Shown piece by piece: positions 22,364 through 32,442 of a stretch of DNA of 40,741 nucleotides; within the stretch, counting starts at the first letter, position 1; every line of letters begins with the position of its first letter. The notes under the pieces are model-generated. The model had not been told where the DNA came from. It saw only the letters and a program-made list of their open reading frames with translations, and made no database searches. The translations under genes were made by a program, and so were the position numbers. Source of the DNA: Pholiota molesta (lineage: Eukaryota > Basidiomycota > Agaricomycetes > Agaricales > Strophariaceae); the NCBI GenBank assembly GCA_014925825.1, contig JACGCK010000326.1, positions 1 through 40,741 of the forward strand, given 5' to 3'.

Positions 22364-22563
22364 ACTGATTGAAACCTTTTGATTTTATGTATGATTTTTC
22401 GCTCGTGTCCCCAACTTCTTGCCTTTGTTTTATCTGATGAATTCTGTAATGCAATGCCTCTTCTTGTAATATGATCCATTCGAAACATATATAGTGTTCT
22501 GTCATCTCACCGTTCACATTATTGTCATCAGGATTAAATTATCATACGAAATGCTACATCAAA

Positions 22564-24386
22564 TTAAGAACGAGACTGATTAAGCCTATGGTAAAATAAG
22601 CGGCGCTTTAGCTTCTCGCGACATGCCTTAGCAGCTTCGAGGCGCACTCGTGAAGAACGAGAGTATCCAAGATGCGGGCGGTGCACAGGTCCGATATCTT
22701 CATCATCACCAGCAATATCATCCAAACCTTCCACGATAAACGGATCAATCCATTCTTCCTCAAAATGACCAGCTTCTTGACGCTCATGTTCTTCGCACTG
22801 AAGAGCAAATGAATGGACACCGATACAGGCTGCAATCCAGTATGTGGCAATGACATGGCGACGGCGGCTGGTGATATGGATACGGAGGTTTTTGAGGGAA
22901 TGGAAGTGACCCTTGAGGTAACCTATCGCATGTTCAGAGCGAATTCGAACCATCGAAACGTGGTTGTTGAATACTGCATTTTCTTCGATATCGCGATCTG
23001 GCTTCTTGTACGGCGCAACAATCCATGTATTAATCTAGATAGGAAGTAAGATTCGAGGAAATTATATAAAGACAGCTCAAAGAACTTACCGGATATGCAG
23101 AATCAGCCCATACCCACTCGCCGTCCTCGAGAAGAGTGTCATGTTCTTGTGCGAGCCTGGTGTCCTCCCATGCAGTAGAGTCATGGGTGCTTCCGACATG
23201 ACCATAGCTGAAGTCGATGATGCGGAGGTTGGGTAGCGATACAACCTAGGAAACGAATTGAACAGATAACGAAGTAAAGTGGATTGAATTCACATACCTG
23301 GACATTTAACGAATATCGGCATTTGCGATCGAAGTAGCTCTCGCCAAACCAGGTGGGTTTATCAGCAAGAGGCACCAATGTACCATCAACCATGCACCAT
23401 CCACCTCTCCAAGCCTTGCAAGAATGACTTTCGACCCACTCTTTGGCTTCTTCCTTCTCCTCAGGTGTTGGAAACCGTACAGCTTCATCCATGAACGATG
23501 GCCGGAGTAAAGCTGTCAAGACCCGGCGTGTAGCAAGAACAACAGTTCCCTTTGCGACACCCGCCCAGTTCGCGACAGCCTGCAAGCTGGCCGCATTCCC
23601 ATCATGACCAAAGCGATAGAGAGCGATTGCGAGTTGTTCGTCGACTGGCATCTGGGAATTATTGGAGTTGTTGGTAAATACCTCATCGTCGGCAATCTTG
23701 GCAACAAGGGCATCGAATGTTGGAGGTGTAACACGAAGGGCAAGGCGAAATTGATCTTCACGAGCACTCTTCAAGACGGTAAGGACATGGTGAAGGTAAG
23801 AAGGACCACGGGGAAGTGTGTCACGATCCATTTCATACCGCGAGGCATACATGCCAACCATCTGCTCTTGCACCCATCGACGGATCCGCGCACTGCGTTG
23901 GCCATGGTATTCCTCGTCTAGATCCTCCATGTCTTCATTCAGGTTGTCCAACCCCTGCTCGAGAATCGCTATGTCGCTATCTTCAGACTGAATAGACTCG
24001 GAGTTGTCTGAGTCTATGTCCCCCAAGTCCAATGAACGCCTGCCACTGATGTCGGTTGCGCTGCTGATGCTGGATGCCGACCAGTGTGTCGTTGCAGGTT
24101 GAAACCAGTCAGCACCTTGCAGGAAGTTGGCAGAACCTCCAGATGAATCAGACGATGAGCTTCCATCAGAGGAAGAGCTGTCCGAGTTGGCACTGAATGT
24201 CCCAGAAAGGTCGTTGAATGGTCCTGGAGCTGAATGAACCTGAAGTCCACTGGTGTAGAGGAGTTCCTTGAGTCGAAGGATACGGCGCGACCTCTGCTGT
24301 TTGCGCATGTTGTTGTACTTATTGTAGAGGGTGTAACTTTTGACAAGCTGCTTGACTCTCGCAGCTCGTCGAGGAAGGAGTACCAT
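22564..24386 (-). CDS. PIF/Harbinger transposase, DDE superfamily endonuclease (DDE_Tnp_4)
   Basis: Three exons (24386-23298, 23245-23090, 23034-22564) give 571 residues without breaks. The catalytic triad can be assigned: Asp334 in WCMVDGTLVP, Asp385 in GHVGSTHDS and Glu449 in RSEHAIGYLKG. Other family marks are an upstream helix-turn-helix-like part (LAIALYRFGHDGNAASLQAVANWAGVAKGTV, given here only by position about 240-270), RKCRYSLNVQ, WADSAYP and WIVAPYKKP. The N-terminal third is basic, then serine/aspartate-rich. Introns are 52 and 55 nt with GTATGT and GTAAGT donors. Intact frame, triad and termini suggest the element could have been active recently. It lies 304 bp from the right terminus. 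Confidence 0.92.
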
Positions 24387-24571
24387 GATATGATGTAGAG
24401 GTGAATTAGAGAGGGGTGTTGAGGATGGGCTATGAAGTTGGGGGTGGACAACAGCTCATAGCAGTCTGTGGCCACTGCGCCACGGCCAGTCTCACAACCT
24501 TGTCTACCCATATGAATGTATAAAACCATGAACATGAAACCCATACAAAATAGGCCTAATAATCATTACGG

Positions 24572-24600
24572 TCAAAGCTGAATGTATGATTCAGCTTTGA
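24572..24600. repeat. Right subterminal hairpin of the Harbinger element
   Basis: A perfect inverted repeat with 12-bp arms (TCAAAGCTGAAT and its complement) and a 5-nt loop, about 90 bp from the right end. It is followed by four more GAATC motifs before the terminal repeat. Confidence 0.8.
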
Positions 24601-25691
24601 TTATCGAGTAACATTCATCAATAATCAAGCTTGAATCATCTACTGAATCACGCTGTGAATCGCCCCGAATCGCTTACTCTGACTGTCACTATTTTGCGAG
24701 CAGGTCATCAAAGGCTGTGGAATACCGGGATCCTCCATGGCGATGTCAATATGGAGAATATCCTCTTGACATCGCAACATGCTCCTCCTGGTGGACGGGG
24801 CATCCTCATCAATCTCGACTTGGCGATGTGGCTCGAAGGCCGCGTTGATAACTCCGCCCCAAATTTCCACAACCAGGTTTGCAGCTCGCTTTATTCTTTG
24901 CTATTTCTCCCTCGCTCATCAAAATTGTAGGGCACCCGGGCATACATGTCGCTCAATGTCCTCGCATCGCACCACACCCCCGAGCGAGCTTCTCCCGCGA
25001 TCATCTGGATGATCTCGAATCCTTTTACTACCTCCTCCGCCACATCTGCGCGACATTCACTGGCCCCGGCGAGCAGCTCCCGAAACCGGACTTCATCAAG
25101 GCCTGGGAGCAGCCCGACACCGCCGCCGCCGCCAAAATGGGGTCCCTCCAGTGCGCCGACGCGGAGCCGCCGACGGCGTACTTCGGGCCCGCCTTCGCGG
25201 CCCTCCTCGAGAAGCTCCGCGCGTTCATCGCGCACGCGGCGGGGCGCAAGCGCGACCGCGACCGCGAGAACCTGTGCCGCGAATGGTATCGGGCGCCCGT
25301 GCCGACGACGTGGCGCGCGCTGCGCGCTGCGGCGGCGGCGGACTACGCGGCGGTGCTGCGGCTCTTTGACGACGCGCTGTGTGAGGTGCAGGGGGCGGTG
25401 GAGGACCCGGATTGGGAGGCGGCGGCGGACCGCGGCGCGCGGGTGCTGGCGCTGGCGGATGGCATGCCGCTGCCCGCGGGGGTGTGCACTGCGGGTGGGG
25501 TTGGTCCACGGGGGAGGTGTCGGGGTGTGTGGGTGGTAGGAAGAGGGGTAGAGAGGAGGAGGAGGGTGGCAAGGAGGAGAGTCTGCCGTCCAAAAGGCTC
25601 AGGATGTATCCTCCGGCCCTCCGGTGACACTGGGGATGTTATTTTAGATTTCTTTGTACTACTTAGTTTCAGGATTTATTTTTTCCTTTGA

Positions 25692-26200
25692 GTAATTGTT
25701 TATGTTGTAGAAAGATAGGAAAAGTATAAGATATCATTGCTGCTCTAGAAATTGTAATGCTGCACGTGTGTTCGAGAACTTGAAAGGAATGATGAGCACA
25801 TGAGAGGCTACATTTAGCTTGCAATATTTCTATCCCTGTACATCGTCTTCTACTCTGTGTATTTTATGTACTTGTCATTGCGACAGGTTAATTGACGTGT
25901 CATTGAAATGAATTGAGCTTCAGAATCATACCGTTATGCAAGGAACATCCCAGTAGGAAATCTTGGACGGCTCAGTTTTTCGAGAACAATTGAACCAAAA
26001 TTCAACTGATGTTATTTCTCTTTTGTCAAGTTTACTTTTAATGCTTCTTGGAGGTCAGCAATTTCATAGAAATTGAATACCACACAAATTTAAAGAAAGG
26101 GCTCGTTATGCCGGGCGAAGCCGCGGCCCGCTCAACCCAGTTCTAAAGGTTTTTTCTCGCGGTGTCGCTTTCTTTTCCTTGGCTGGTGCCAAACTCTTCA
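25692..26200. other. Intergenic, no gene recognised
   Basis: This AT-rich stretch is the 3' flank of the kinase pseudogene and the 5' flank of F-box copy 2. The GTTCTAAAGGTTTT motif at about 26140 matches the flank of F-box copy 1. Confidence 0.5.
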
Positions 26201-27688
26201 ATGTTAATGACGATGGATTCTTCATCGGCTGTGGCTACTGTTCCTTTCGACATTCTACTGGAGATATTCTTTCACTGCATTCCTGACTCTCCTCTCGATG
26301 AACCTCAGCCGAACACCAAAATCGCGCCGTTGTTGCTATGCCACGTGTGTTCTTCCTGGCGAAGAACCGCTCTTCGAAGCCCACGACTTTGGAAGTACCT
26401 CTACTGTCGACTACCTTTGCGCTGGGACAATGGTTATGAGGCCAGGCCCATCGTTTGGGACTTGAATATCTTCGAGAATGATATGGAATGCTTCAAATGG
26501 TGGAGAAAAAATCAGGGCTTAGGGATGGGGCCCTTCTTACGCCTCGAATGCTACCAACCGAAAGAAGAAACTAGCACCCAGTCCCAGGAGTTCGAATTGC
26601 CGCACGGGTACATGCGCAAGTTCTTTAGAGATTACCTGTCCTCAGCAGGATATCTCGATGTCCCTGACTTCATCTCGTATTTGGAGCAACCGAATCCCAT
26701 CCACTATAGTAGCTGTCCGTTTGAATACTTCTCCCTCCAATCCCTAGCGACAAGTTACCCAAAAAATGACCAAAGCATCAAATGGTCACCTCGCACGGCC
26801 TCCGATTTCCATTTGGAACCTTTTTATCCATTCTATATTGGCCCAAACCTACGGCGTCTGCGCATACATCATGTCGAACTAATGGACTACAAGAATGCTT
26901 TCGTTCACTGGTCTAGGTTAACCCATATCTCACTACATAACATGTACATGGCTCCTGACGTCTGGTTTTTCCTTATCCGTGGAATGCCAAATCTCCAATG
27001 GGGCTATTTCGAAATGCTCCTGCATTCGACGGCCGAGACAGATCCACCCATGTTTACCCTTCCATATCTTGATACCCTTTCTGTAACGCTTGACAACTCC
27101 AGCAATGAGGGCGACCCATTCAGCCAACTGCTCACAAATCTCCATCTCCCTGCGCTGCATGATCTATCCATCTACATCGACGCAGACCCCTGGAGCTTTC
27201 CCATTGCCGCCCTGGAGATGAACGACGGCCTACAATCTGCACCAGCCGTCAGAAAGCTCACAATTGGATTCCAATTCCTTGGGTTTGCCGAATACCCCAA
27301 TCCAGAGACGAATTGGGACGAGGTTGACAAGCTCCCGACGCTCGTGCCGCAGCTCGCGCATCTGGTGCTCGACATGTGCTACATGCATCCGGACTTCGAG
27401 TATGAGGCGACGCTGTCGCTCAGGCTGGGGTATTGGACTCAGTTCTTGCATCCGACGCGCTGGCTGGGTCTGGCAAGTCCCGCAAGCACCCTTCGCAAGA
27501 TATCGGTTGTAGTAAAAGAGCCTTCTAGGGATGGCCCGTTGGTCGAGGGTGATATTCGATGTGCATTGGAGCTGGAGGCAGCGGGGCATGACGAGGAAAC
27601 GAAATTCATGTTGGAGATCATCCCAAAAGATAAAAATGGGCTTGCACCGTACGCCGAAGGCTATAAGACATGGGGCTGTTCACTTTAA
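26201..27688 (+). CDS. F-box-like protein, copy 2 (intact)
   Basis: A single exon encodes 495 residues from the first ATG at 26201; ATGs at 26207 and 26213 are equally possible, the last matching the MDS start of copy 1. The F-box-like motif VPFDILLEIFFHCIPDSP is followed by LLCHVCSSWRRTAL and LWKYL, a signature seen in large Agaricomycete F-box families. The remainder is a degenerate leucine-rich region (NLRRLRIHHV, LTHISLHNMYM, LAHLVLDMC) ending YAEGYKTWGCSL. Likely role: substrate adaptor of an SCF ubiquitin ligase; substrate unknown. Copy 1 lies 11 kb upstream in the same orientation and is frameshifted. A 79-bp block (26985-27063) is identical between the copies while surrounding sequence has diverged noticeably. 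Confidence 0.88.
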   Translation: MLMTMDSSSAVATVPFDILLEIFFHCIPDSPLDEPQPNTKIAPLLLCHVCSSWRRTALRSPRLWKYLYCRLPLRWDNGYEARPIVWDLNIFENDMECFKWWRKNQGLGMGPFLRLECYQPKEETSTQSQEFELPHGYMRKFFRDYLSSAGYLDVPDFISYLEQPNPIHYSSCPFEYFSLQSLATSYPKNDQSIKWSPRTASDFHLEPFYPFYIGPNLRRLRIHHVELMDYKNAFVHWSRLTHISLHNMYMAPDVWFFLIRGMPNLQWGYFEMLLHSTAETDPPMFTLPYLDTLSVTLDNSSNEGDPFSQLLTNLHLPALHDLSIYIDADPWSFPIAALEMNDGLQSAPAVRKLTIGFQFLGFAEYPNPETNWDEVDKLPTLVPQLAHLVLDMCYMHPDFEYEATLSLRLGYWTQFLHPTRWLGLASPASTLRKISVVVKEPSRDGPLVEGDIRCALELEAAGHDEETKFMLEIIPKDKNGLAPYAEGYKTWGCSL

Positions 27689-28331
27689 TGTACTGAAAAG
27701 CAGAAGATGATTTTGTAATGTATGTGGTTATTTAATTGCATTATATCCAGTATCAATCACCTTGAAGGGTTTATTCCCCCCCCGCCTCGTTATTAAAATA
27801 GCTCTCGAACAAGTTACTCATTTGGTTAACTAAGTATGTTGTTTCAAGACATAGGCAGGCCTGAAGTGGGTGGTGTCAGTTTCTACAAATGAACATTGTT
27901 ATCACTTATGGCGCAGATTGTGCTTGGAATATGGCGTTCATTCCGGAGATCATCCAAGAAGCCAGACACGCTGTCGCCGTACGCTTGATGGCTCTTAAGG
28001 TTACATTCTTCATCTAATTTTGTTATGTGCTAGACTGATCATATCCTATCTATAACCCATCACCTTGAGAGGATTATTGTTGTATTTTGAACGCTAATAC
28101 TAAGCCAAATCGTTATTCTATGGCAGCAGCGGACGAACGGAATATAAGGCGTGGCAATTCATAATGTTGGGGGAATCCATGAAATGAAAGGATAGAGAGA
28201 CCAAACGCAATGAGAAATGTAGTGAAAGACAAAAAAAAGGGAAAGCAATGTAATGTGTATATACGGATAGAAGAAAAACAAGCATCATTCATATAACATG
28301 GGGTCGTAAAAAAAGGTGAATCAACTAATCT
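27689..28331. other. Intergenic between convergent genes
   Basis: This is the 3' flank of F-box copy 2 and of KAP123. A nine-C run occurs near 27776. No gene, RNA or structured repeat seen. Confidence 0.5.
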
Positions 28332-31300
28332 CTATGCACCAGGGAGGTACTGCGTCAACCCCGCCGCCTGGATCTTCGCCGGCTCCTCGCGGTTGATCAG
28401 CTCCAACAGATGCACCAGCTCCGTGCGGATCTCATCCCCGATCTGGTCCCCGCTGCTCTGGTCCAGCACGAACGCGAACACGCCCAGCAGGCGGTCCATG
28501 TACGGATACACCACCGCGCCGTTCGTCTTGAACAGCACGAACAGCGCGCGGAACACCGGCCGGTTCTCGAGGAAGTCGTTCTTCAGCGGCAGCGCGTCGA
28601 CGAAGAGCGGCAGCACCTGCTCGAGCGGGATCGCGGCCGTGTTGCGCAGGATCAGGCGCGCGACCGCGCCGGTGGCGTTGTCCTTCGCGTTGAGGCGCGG
28701 CGCGGGGGCGCCCTCGGGCACGATGAACAGGGGCCGGAGGGCGCCGAGCAGCTGGTAGTATTGCGGCGAGAGGTTGATCTCCGAGTTCTCGACGAGCAGG
28801 CCGGTGGCGAAGGCCGCGTTGGAGAGCACCTCGCTTTCTTCGTCTCCGAGCGCGCGGTAGAACAGCTCGAGCAGCTGCTGGGTATAGGGGGTTATAGCGC
28901 CCTTCATTCCGGCGATGATCTCGGCGAGGCAGCCGATGGCGGCAGAGCGGTCGCTCAACGAGCGGCCCTTTTTCTACACTCAAAACGTTAGCCTTGAGCC
29001 AAAAACCTGAAAACTTGTACGCACGTAGTATTTCGAGATAAGAGGGAAGAAAGTGACGAAGGCCTGGTTGAAGTCTGCGCCAAATGCGTTGGCAAGCGAA
29101 GCAACGAGGTCGCCGGCAGACGAGATGAGCACCGAGTCGTACTCGGCCTGGTCATCAGGAGCCTCCTCGTCCTCGTCCTGATCAGGGTCTTGCTGGCAGA
29201 ACGCCTTTTGTTCGAGGATCTGCATGGCAATGCTGCAGATGGTATCGTAGTCTAGAATATGATCGTCAGTAACTTGTGTGTGAATAAGATGAGATGGCAA
29301 GCAACTTACGGCCAGTGACGAAGTGGGGACCAATCTTGTTGATGGTCTCGGCCAGAGCGAGGCAGAGAGCAGCAGCGACGGACCTAGTTGATGTTAGAAA
29401 TGATGAATACCATGACAAAAATTAGAATAGAATACAAAGACTACAACGCACTTGTTATCCTCAGTCTCGTACATCTCCAGAGCAGGAGTCAACGCGTGGT
29501 TGATGAGCTCCTGAACCTGAGGATTCAACGCAACGGGCTTCAATGAAAAAATAAAGAGTCAGCAACTCCTCCAATCCAAATACCAAAACGCCTCAACATA
29601 CCGAGTTCGCACCCGCAACCCACTCCTCATGCTCGCTCAGATCATAGAAAGACCTGACGATCTCCATCAGCGAGTCCGTCGCGCTCTTCCGGATGCCCTC
29701 GTAGTAATGGGGCAGCAGCGCGATCAGCTCGAGCGTGCACTGCTCGACGTACGGCAGGAAGTGGATCTGCGTCGCCGCGAACAGCTGGCCGATGGTGTCC
29801 GCCGCGATCTCCTTCTCGACGGCGATCGCGCTGTTCACGTCCATCATCTTGTCGAGGTCGATGTCCTCGAGGTCGATGGAGGCGTTGCCGTTGTCGTCGG
29901 TCTCGATGTCGCCGACGGTGATGGCGCTGGTGGGGGACGAGCCCGAGGCAAAGGCAGATGCAGCATCTGCAACGGAAACTACAATAAATAAAAAATTGTC
30001 AATCACTGAAATACAGTTTGCAGACCCGAAAAAGGATAACGCACTCTCGAGCTGATCCTCGCCCTGCTCGGCCTGCTTGCAGCTGGCCAAAAGATGGGGC
30101 ACAACCTGGGGCAAGAACGGCGCAAACTCCTCGCCAAACACCCGCGCCATGACCCCAAAGAACAAGAAGCTGCACTCCCGCAGGCGCGCCGAGCCCACCT
30201 CGCACCCCGCGAACGCGTGCTTCATCATGTCGTTGAAGTACGGGCGGAACGTCTCCTTGCCGACCGCCTCCGCGAACGTGCCGATCGCGTCCATGGTGAT
30301 GCCGCGCAGCTCCGTCTCCTCGCCCTCGCCGGTGAGCGTCAGGAAGTTCGCGAGGTGGTTCATGGTCGGCTGGAAGTACGGCAGGAAGCGCTCCTTGGAG
30401 GCGTGCGCGGCGCTGCCGATGGCGCCGGTGACGACGGACTTGACGGCGATGGGGGCAGACTCGAGGAGTCCGGCGAGGCGCTCCATGATGAGTTGGAGGT
30501 AGAGCTCGATGGTGTCGTGGAGGATCTCCAAAAGAGCATCGAGCGCGGTGCAGGCAGAGCGCTGGGTGGCGGGGTCGTTGATGAGGTTCATGATGCTCTG
30601 CGAAAGACATAAACATTAGAGTCATTAAGGCAAAAAAAAAAAAGTTTAAGATGACTTACGGGAACAAGAGCAGCATGTTTGGCCGCACACTCATCCTCAA
30701 GCCACTCGCACAAGCAGCCGACGGCAATGCAGGTAGCCTTCCTGACGCTGGCTTCTGGGTCCTGGAGGCCAGCCTCGATGATGGGCCAAACCTCATTCAT
30801 GAGCGGGGTCATGTACTCGCTGCATCCCTCAACGCAGACACCAAGGGCAAGAATAGCACCGCGGCGGCTAGTAGGATCGGGCGAGCCGAAGTACTGAACA
30901 ATGAGAGCGCGGAGAGCGGGGAAGACTTGGGAAGGTGGCAAGTTGGTGGCCAGTCCATCGATAATGCGGAGAGCAGACTATGGAAAGATTAGGGAAAGGC
31001 TCAAAAAACGAAGAAAACGGCATACGCGAGAGGGAGCTTCATCGTCAAGATCTTCAGGTTCCTCCTCAGTAGTAACGGGCATGAGACCTTCCAACATAGC
31101 AGGAGCCAAGTTCTGGCTTTGAATTTTGGATTTTTTGCTGAAATAGAAAATGAGTGAAATGTGATAGCAAATTATACAAATCGCCTTACTATTGAACGGT
31201 CCAGTTCAAGGCGTTCAGAGCAAGGACACGCAATTCATTTTCGAAGGCACGGTTGGCACCGCAGTGGAGGAGGAATTGCACCAATTCAGGAATGTGCTTG

Positions 31301-32442
31301 CCAAGGATAGGTACTTCCTAAGCAGAGATATGAGGATAAGTATCCCACCAAAGATAAAAGGACATACAAGGATCAGAAGAGTCTCCAAGACGTCAAATAG
31401 CTGTCTGGCGCCAGCTTCATTACCGGCTTCAACGGCCTGACCGATAACCTGAATCATGGATGGGAGGAAAGCTTGGAAGGATTTCTGATAGATAAAGACT
31501 AAGTGATCTGTCGAATACTGATATAAAATTGACTCACAAGCTCGACCTTGTCGTCCGAGTCAATGAATTGAGCGATGACACCAAGAGACCTACAAATGAT
31601 GTTATAAAATATGACATCGCAAATATTAAGGTTAATTTACCTGACGGTGGTAATGCGAACTTCGATACTCTCAGGATCGACGAGAAGTCTTCCGAAAAGC
31701 TCAAAGAGACCGGACATATGTGACTGGAAGCCTTCGACGATGCTTTCAAGAACAGTGAACAGGATGAAAGATCCGACTTCGCGATGGGCAACATTCGGCG
31801 AGGTAGAGGTTTGTTGGAGGAAAGGGAGAAGCTGATTCCAAGTTCCTTGAGGAACTTCGATAGTGGCAATGGCAGCAATCACGCGTGCAGTTGAATGGCG
31901 GACGAGATTGCTGGACAAAGATCGCGATATTAGAGGACGAAATGAGTCAGGATACGAGTTGGCTTACTTGGCTTCGACCAGGATGAACTCGGGCAGCTTA
32001 GCCTTGATCTCTTCGCGCTCATTTTGGGGGAGGAGAGTCCAGAGGCTTCCGCTGTTTTGGGAGACGCGTTTTCGCAGTTCAACAGCAGCGAGTTGACGAA
32101 CCTTGAATGTGTCAGTCGGATTAGAGCCTGTATCGTCCGATCATGACTCACAGAGAATTCAGGAGAGCTTGCGAGGATGCTTGCAAGGGCAGAGATGCAA
32201 GCAGGGTTCTTGTAGAACTCCTGGTTGAGCTGGGCAGTCGCCTAGATGGTCTGAGGGTAAGTTAAAGATCACAATGAAGAGAAAATCATGTTCGTGCCGC
32301 TTTCAAAAGGGAGGTATCATTGGATGTGGTCTGGAGAAGAAGATTGTGCAAGGACTGGACGAAATTGGGCTAGATAAAAAGCGAGATAAAGATCAGAGAT
32401 CGCGAACGGACGTAGATTTGGGCGAGAGGGACATACATCCAT
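28332..32442 (-). CDS. KAP123: Importin-beta family karyopherin, KAP123/importin-4
   Basis: Sixteen exons give 1085 residues, the normal length for importin-4. Exons: 32442-32437, 32369-32298, 32241-32152, 32101-31968, 31910-31641, 31589-31538, 31484-31368, 31317-31190, 31137-31026, 30977-30660, 30597-30045, 29978-29602, 29537-29452, 29383-29310, 29251-29025, 28973-28332. It imports ribosomal proteins and histones H3/H4 into the nucleus in a RanGTP-dependent way. The N-terminus MDPNFVQSLHNLLLQTTSND and ATAQLNQEFYKNPAC, VRQLAAVELRKRVSQ, NLVRHSTARVIAAIA and NALNWTVQYSKKS match the family; the whole protein is HEAT-repeat helices with an acidic loop (QDPDQDEDEEAPDD). The start codon sits in an exon of only two codons. 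Intron 2 (32242-32297) appears to use a GC donor (GCACGA). Intron 11 (29979-30044) is 66 nt, in phase and free of stops, so its retention would add 22 residues. Confidence 0.94.

Larger units (their letters stand above)
20642..24690. mobile_element. PIF/Harbinger-type DNA transposon, 4049 bp, apparently autonomous, inside a kinase intron
   Basis: Terminal inverted repeats are AGTGACAGTCAGAGT at the left end and its exact reverse complement at the right end. Flanking ATT on both sides (20639-20641, 24691-24693) fits a 3-bp target duplication; because of flanking TA the edges are ambiguous by one base, and TA alone is also possible. Inside are two convergent genes, a SANT/Myb-like DNA-binding protein (+, 21006-22363) and a DDE transposase (-, 22564-24386), both with intact reading frames and proper introns. 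That two-gene layout defines PIF/Harbinger elements. Subterminal regions hold clustered GAATC/GATTC motifs and one 12-bp-arm hairpin each. The element lies in the intron at 20598-24703 in an orientation that leaves both host splice sites intact. Confidence 0.88.
17811..25627 (+). pseudogene. FunK1-type protein kinase gene interrupted by two DNA transposons
   Basis: Exon 1 is 17811-18568. Exon 2 is 18630-20597 and contains a hAT-like element at 19187-20493. Intron 2 is 20598-24703 and contains a Harbinger element. Exon 3 is 24704-24876; exon 4 begins at 24931. With the insertions set aside, the protein reads through: exon 2 resumes at the target site as VDRQ then FSRLVLKHYG, and intron 2 shrinks to a normal length of roughly 57 nt. 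Kinase features are RDAIAG then HQRLWNTGILHGDVNMENIL across intron 2 (catalytic Asp and Asn), LINLDLA for the metal site, GTRAYMSLNVL and HLDDLESFYYLLRHIC. This order is that of the fungal FunK1 family. After HHTP at about 24975 the frame must shift to continue with SRDHLDDLES. A second shift near 25500 is needed to reach the usual basic/acidic tail ending SKRLRMYPPALR at 25627; without it the frame runs to 25691. The exon insertion alone breaks the protein, so it is called a pseudogene. Confidence 0.88.
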
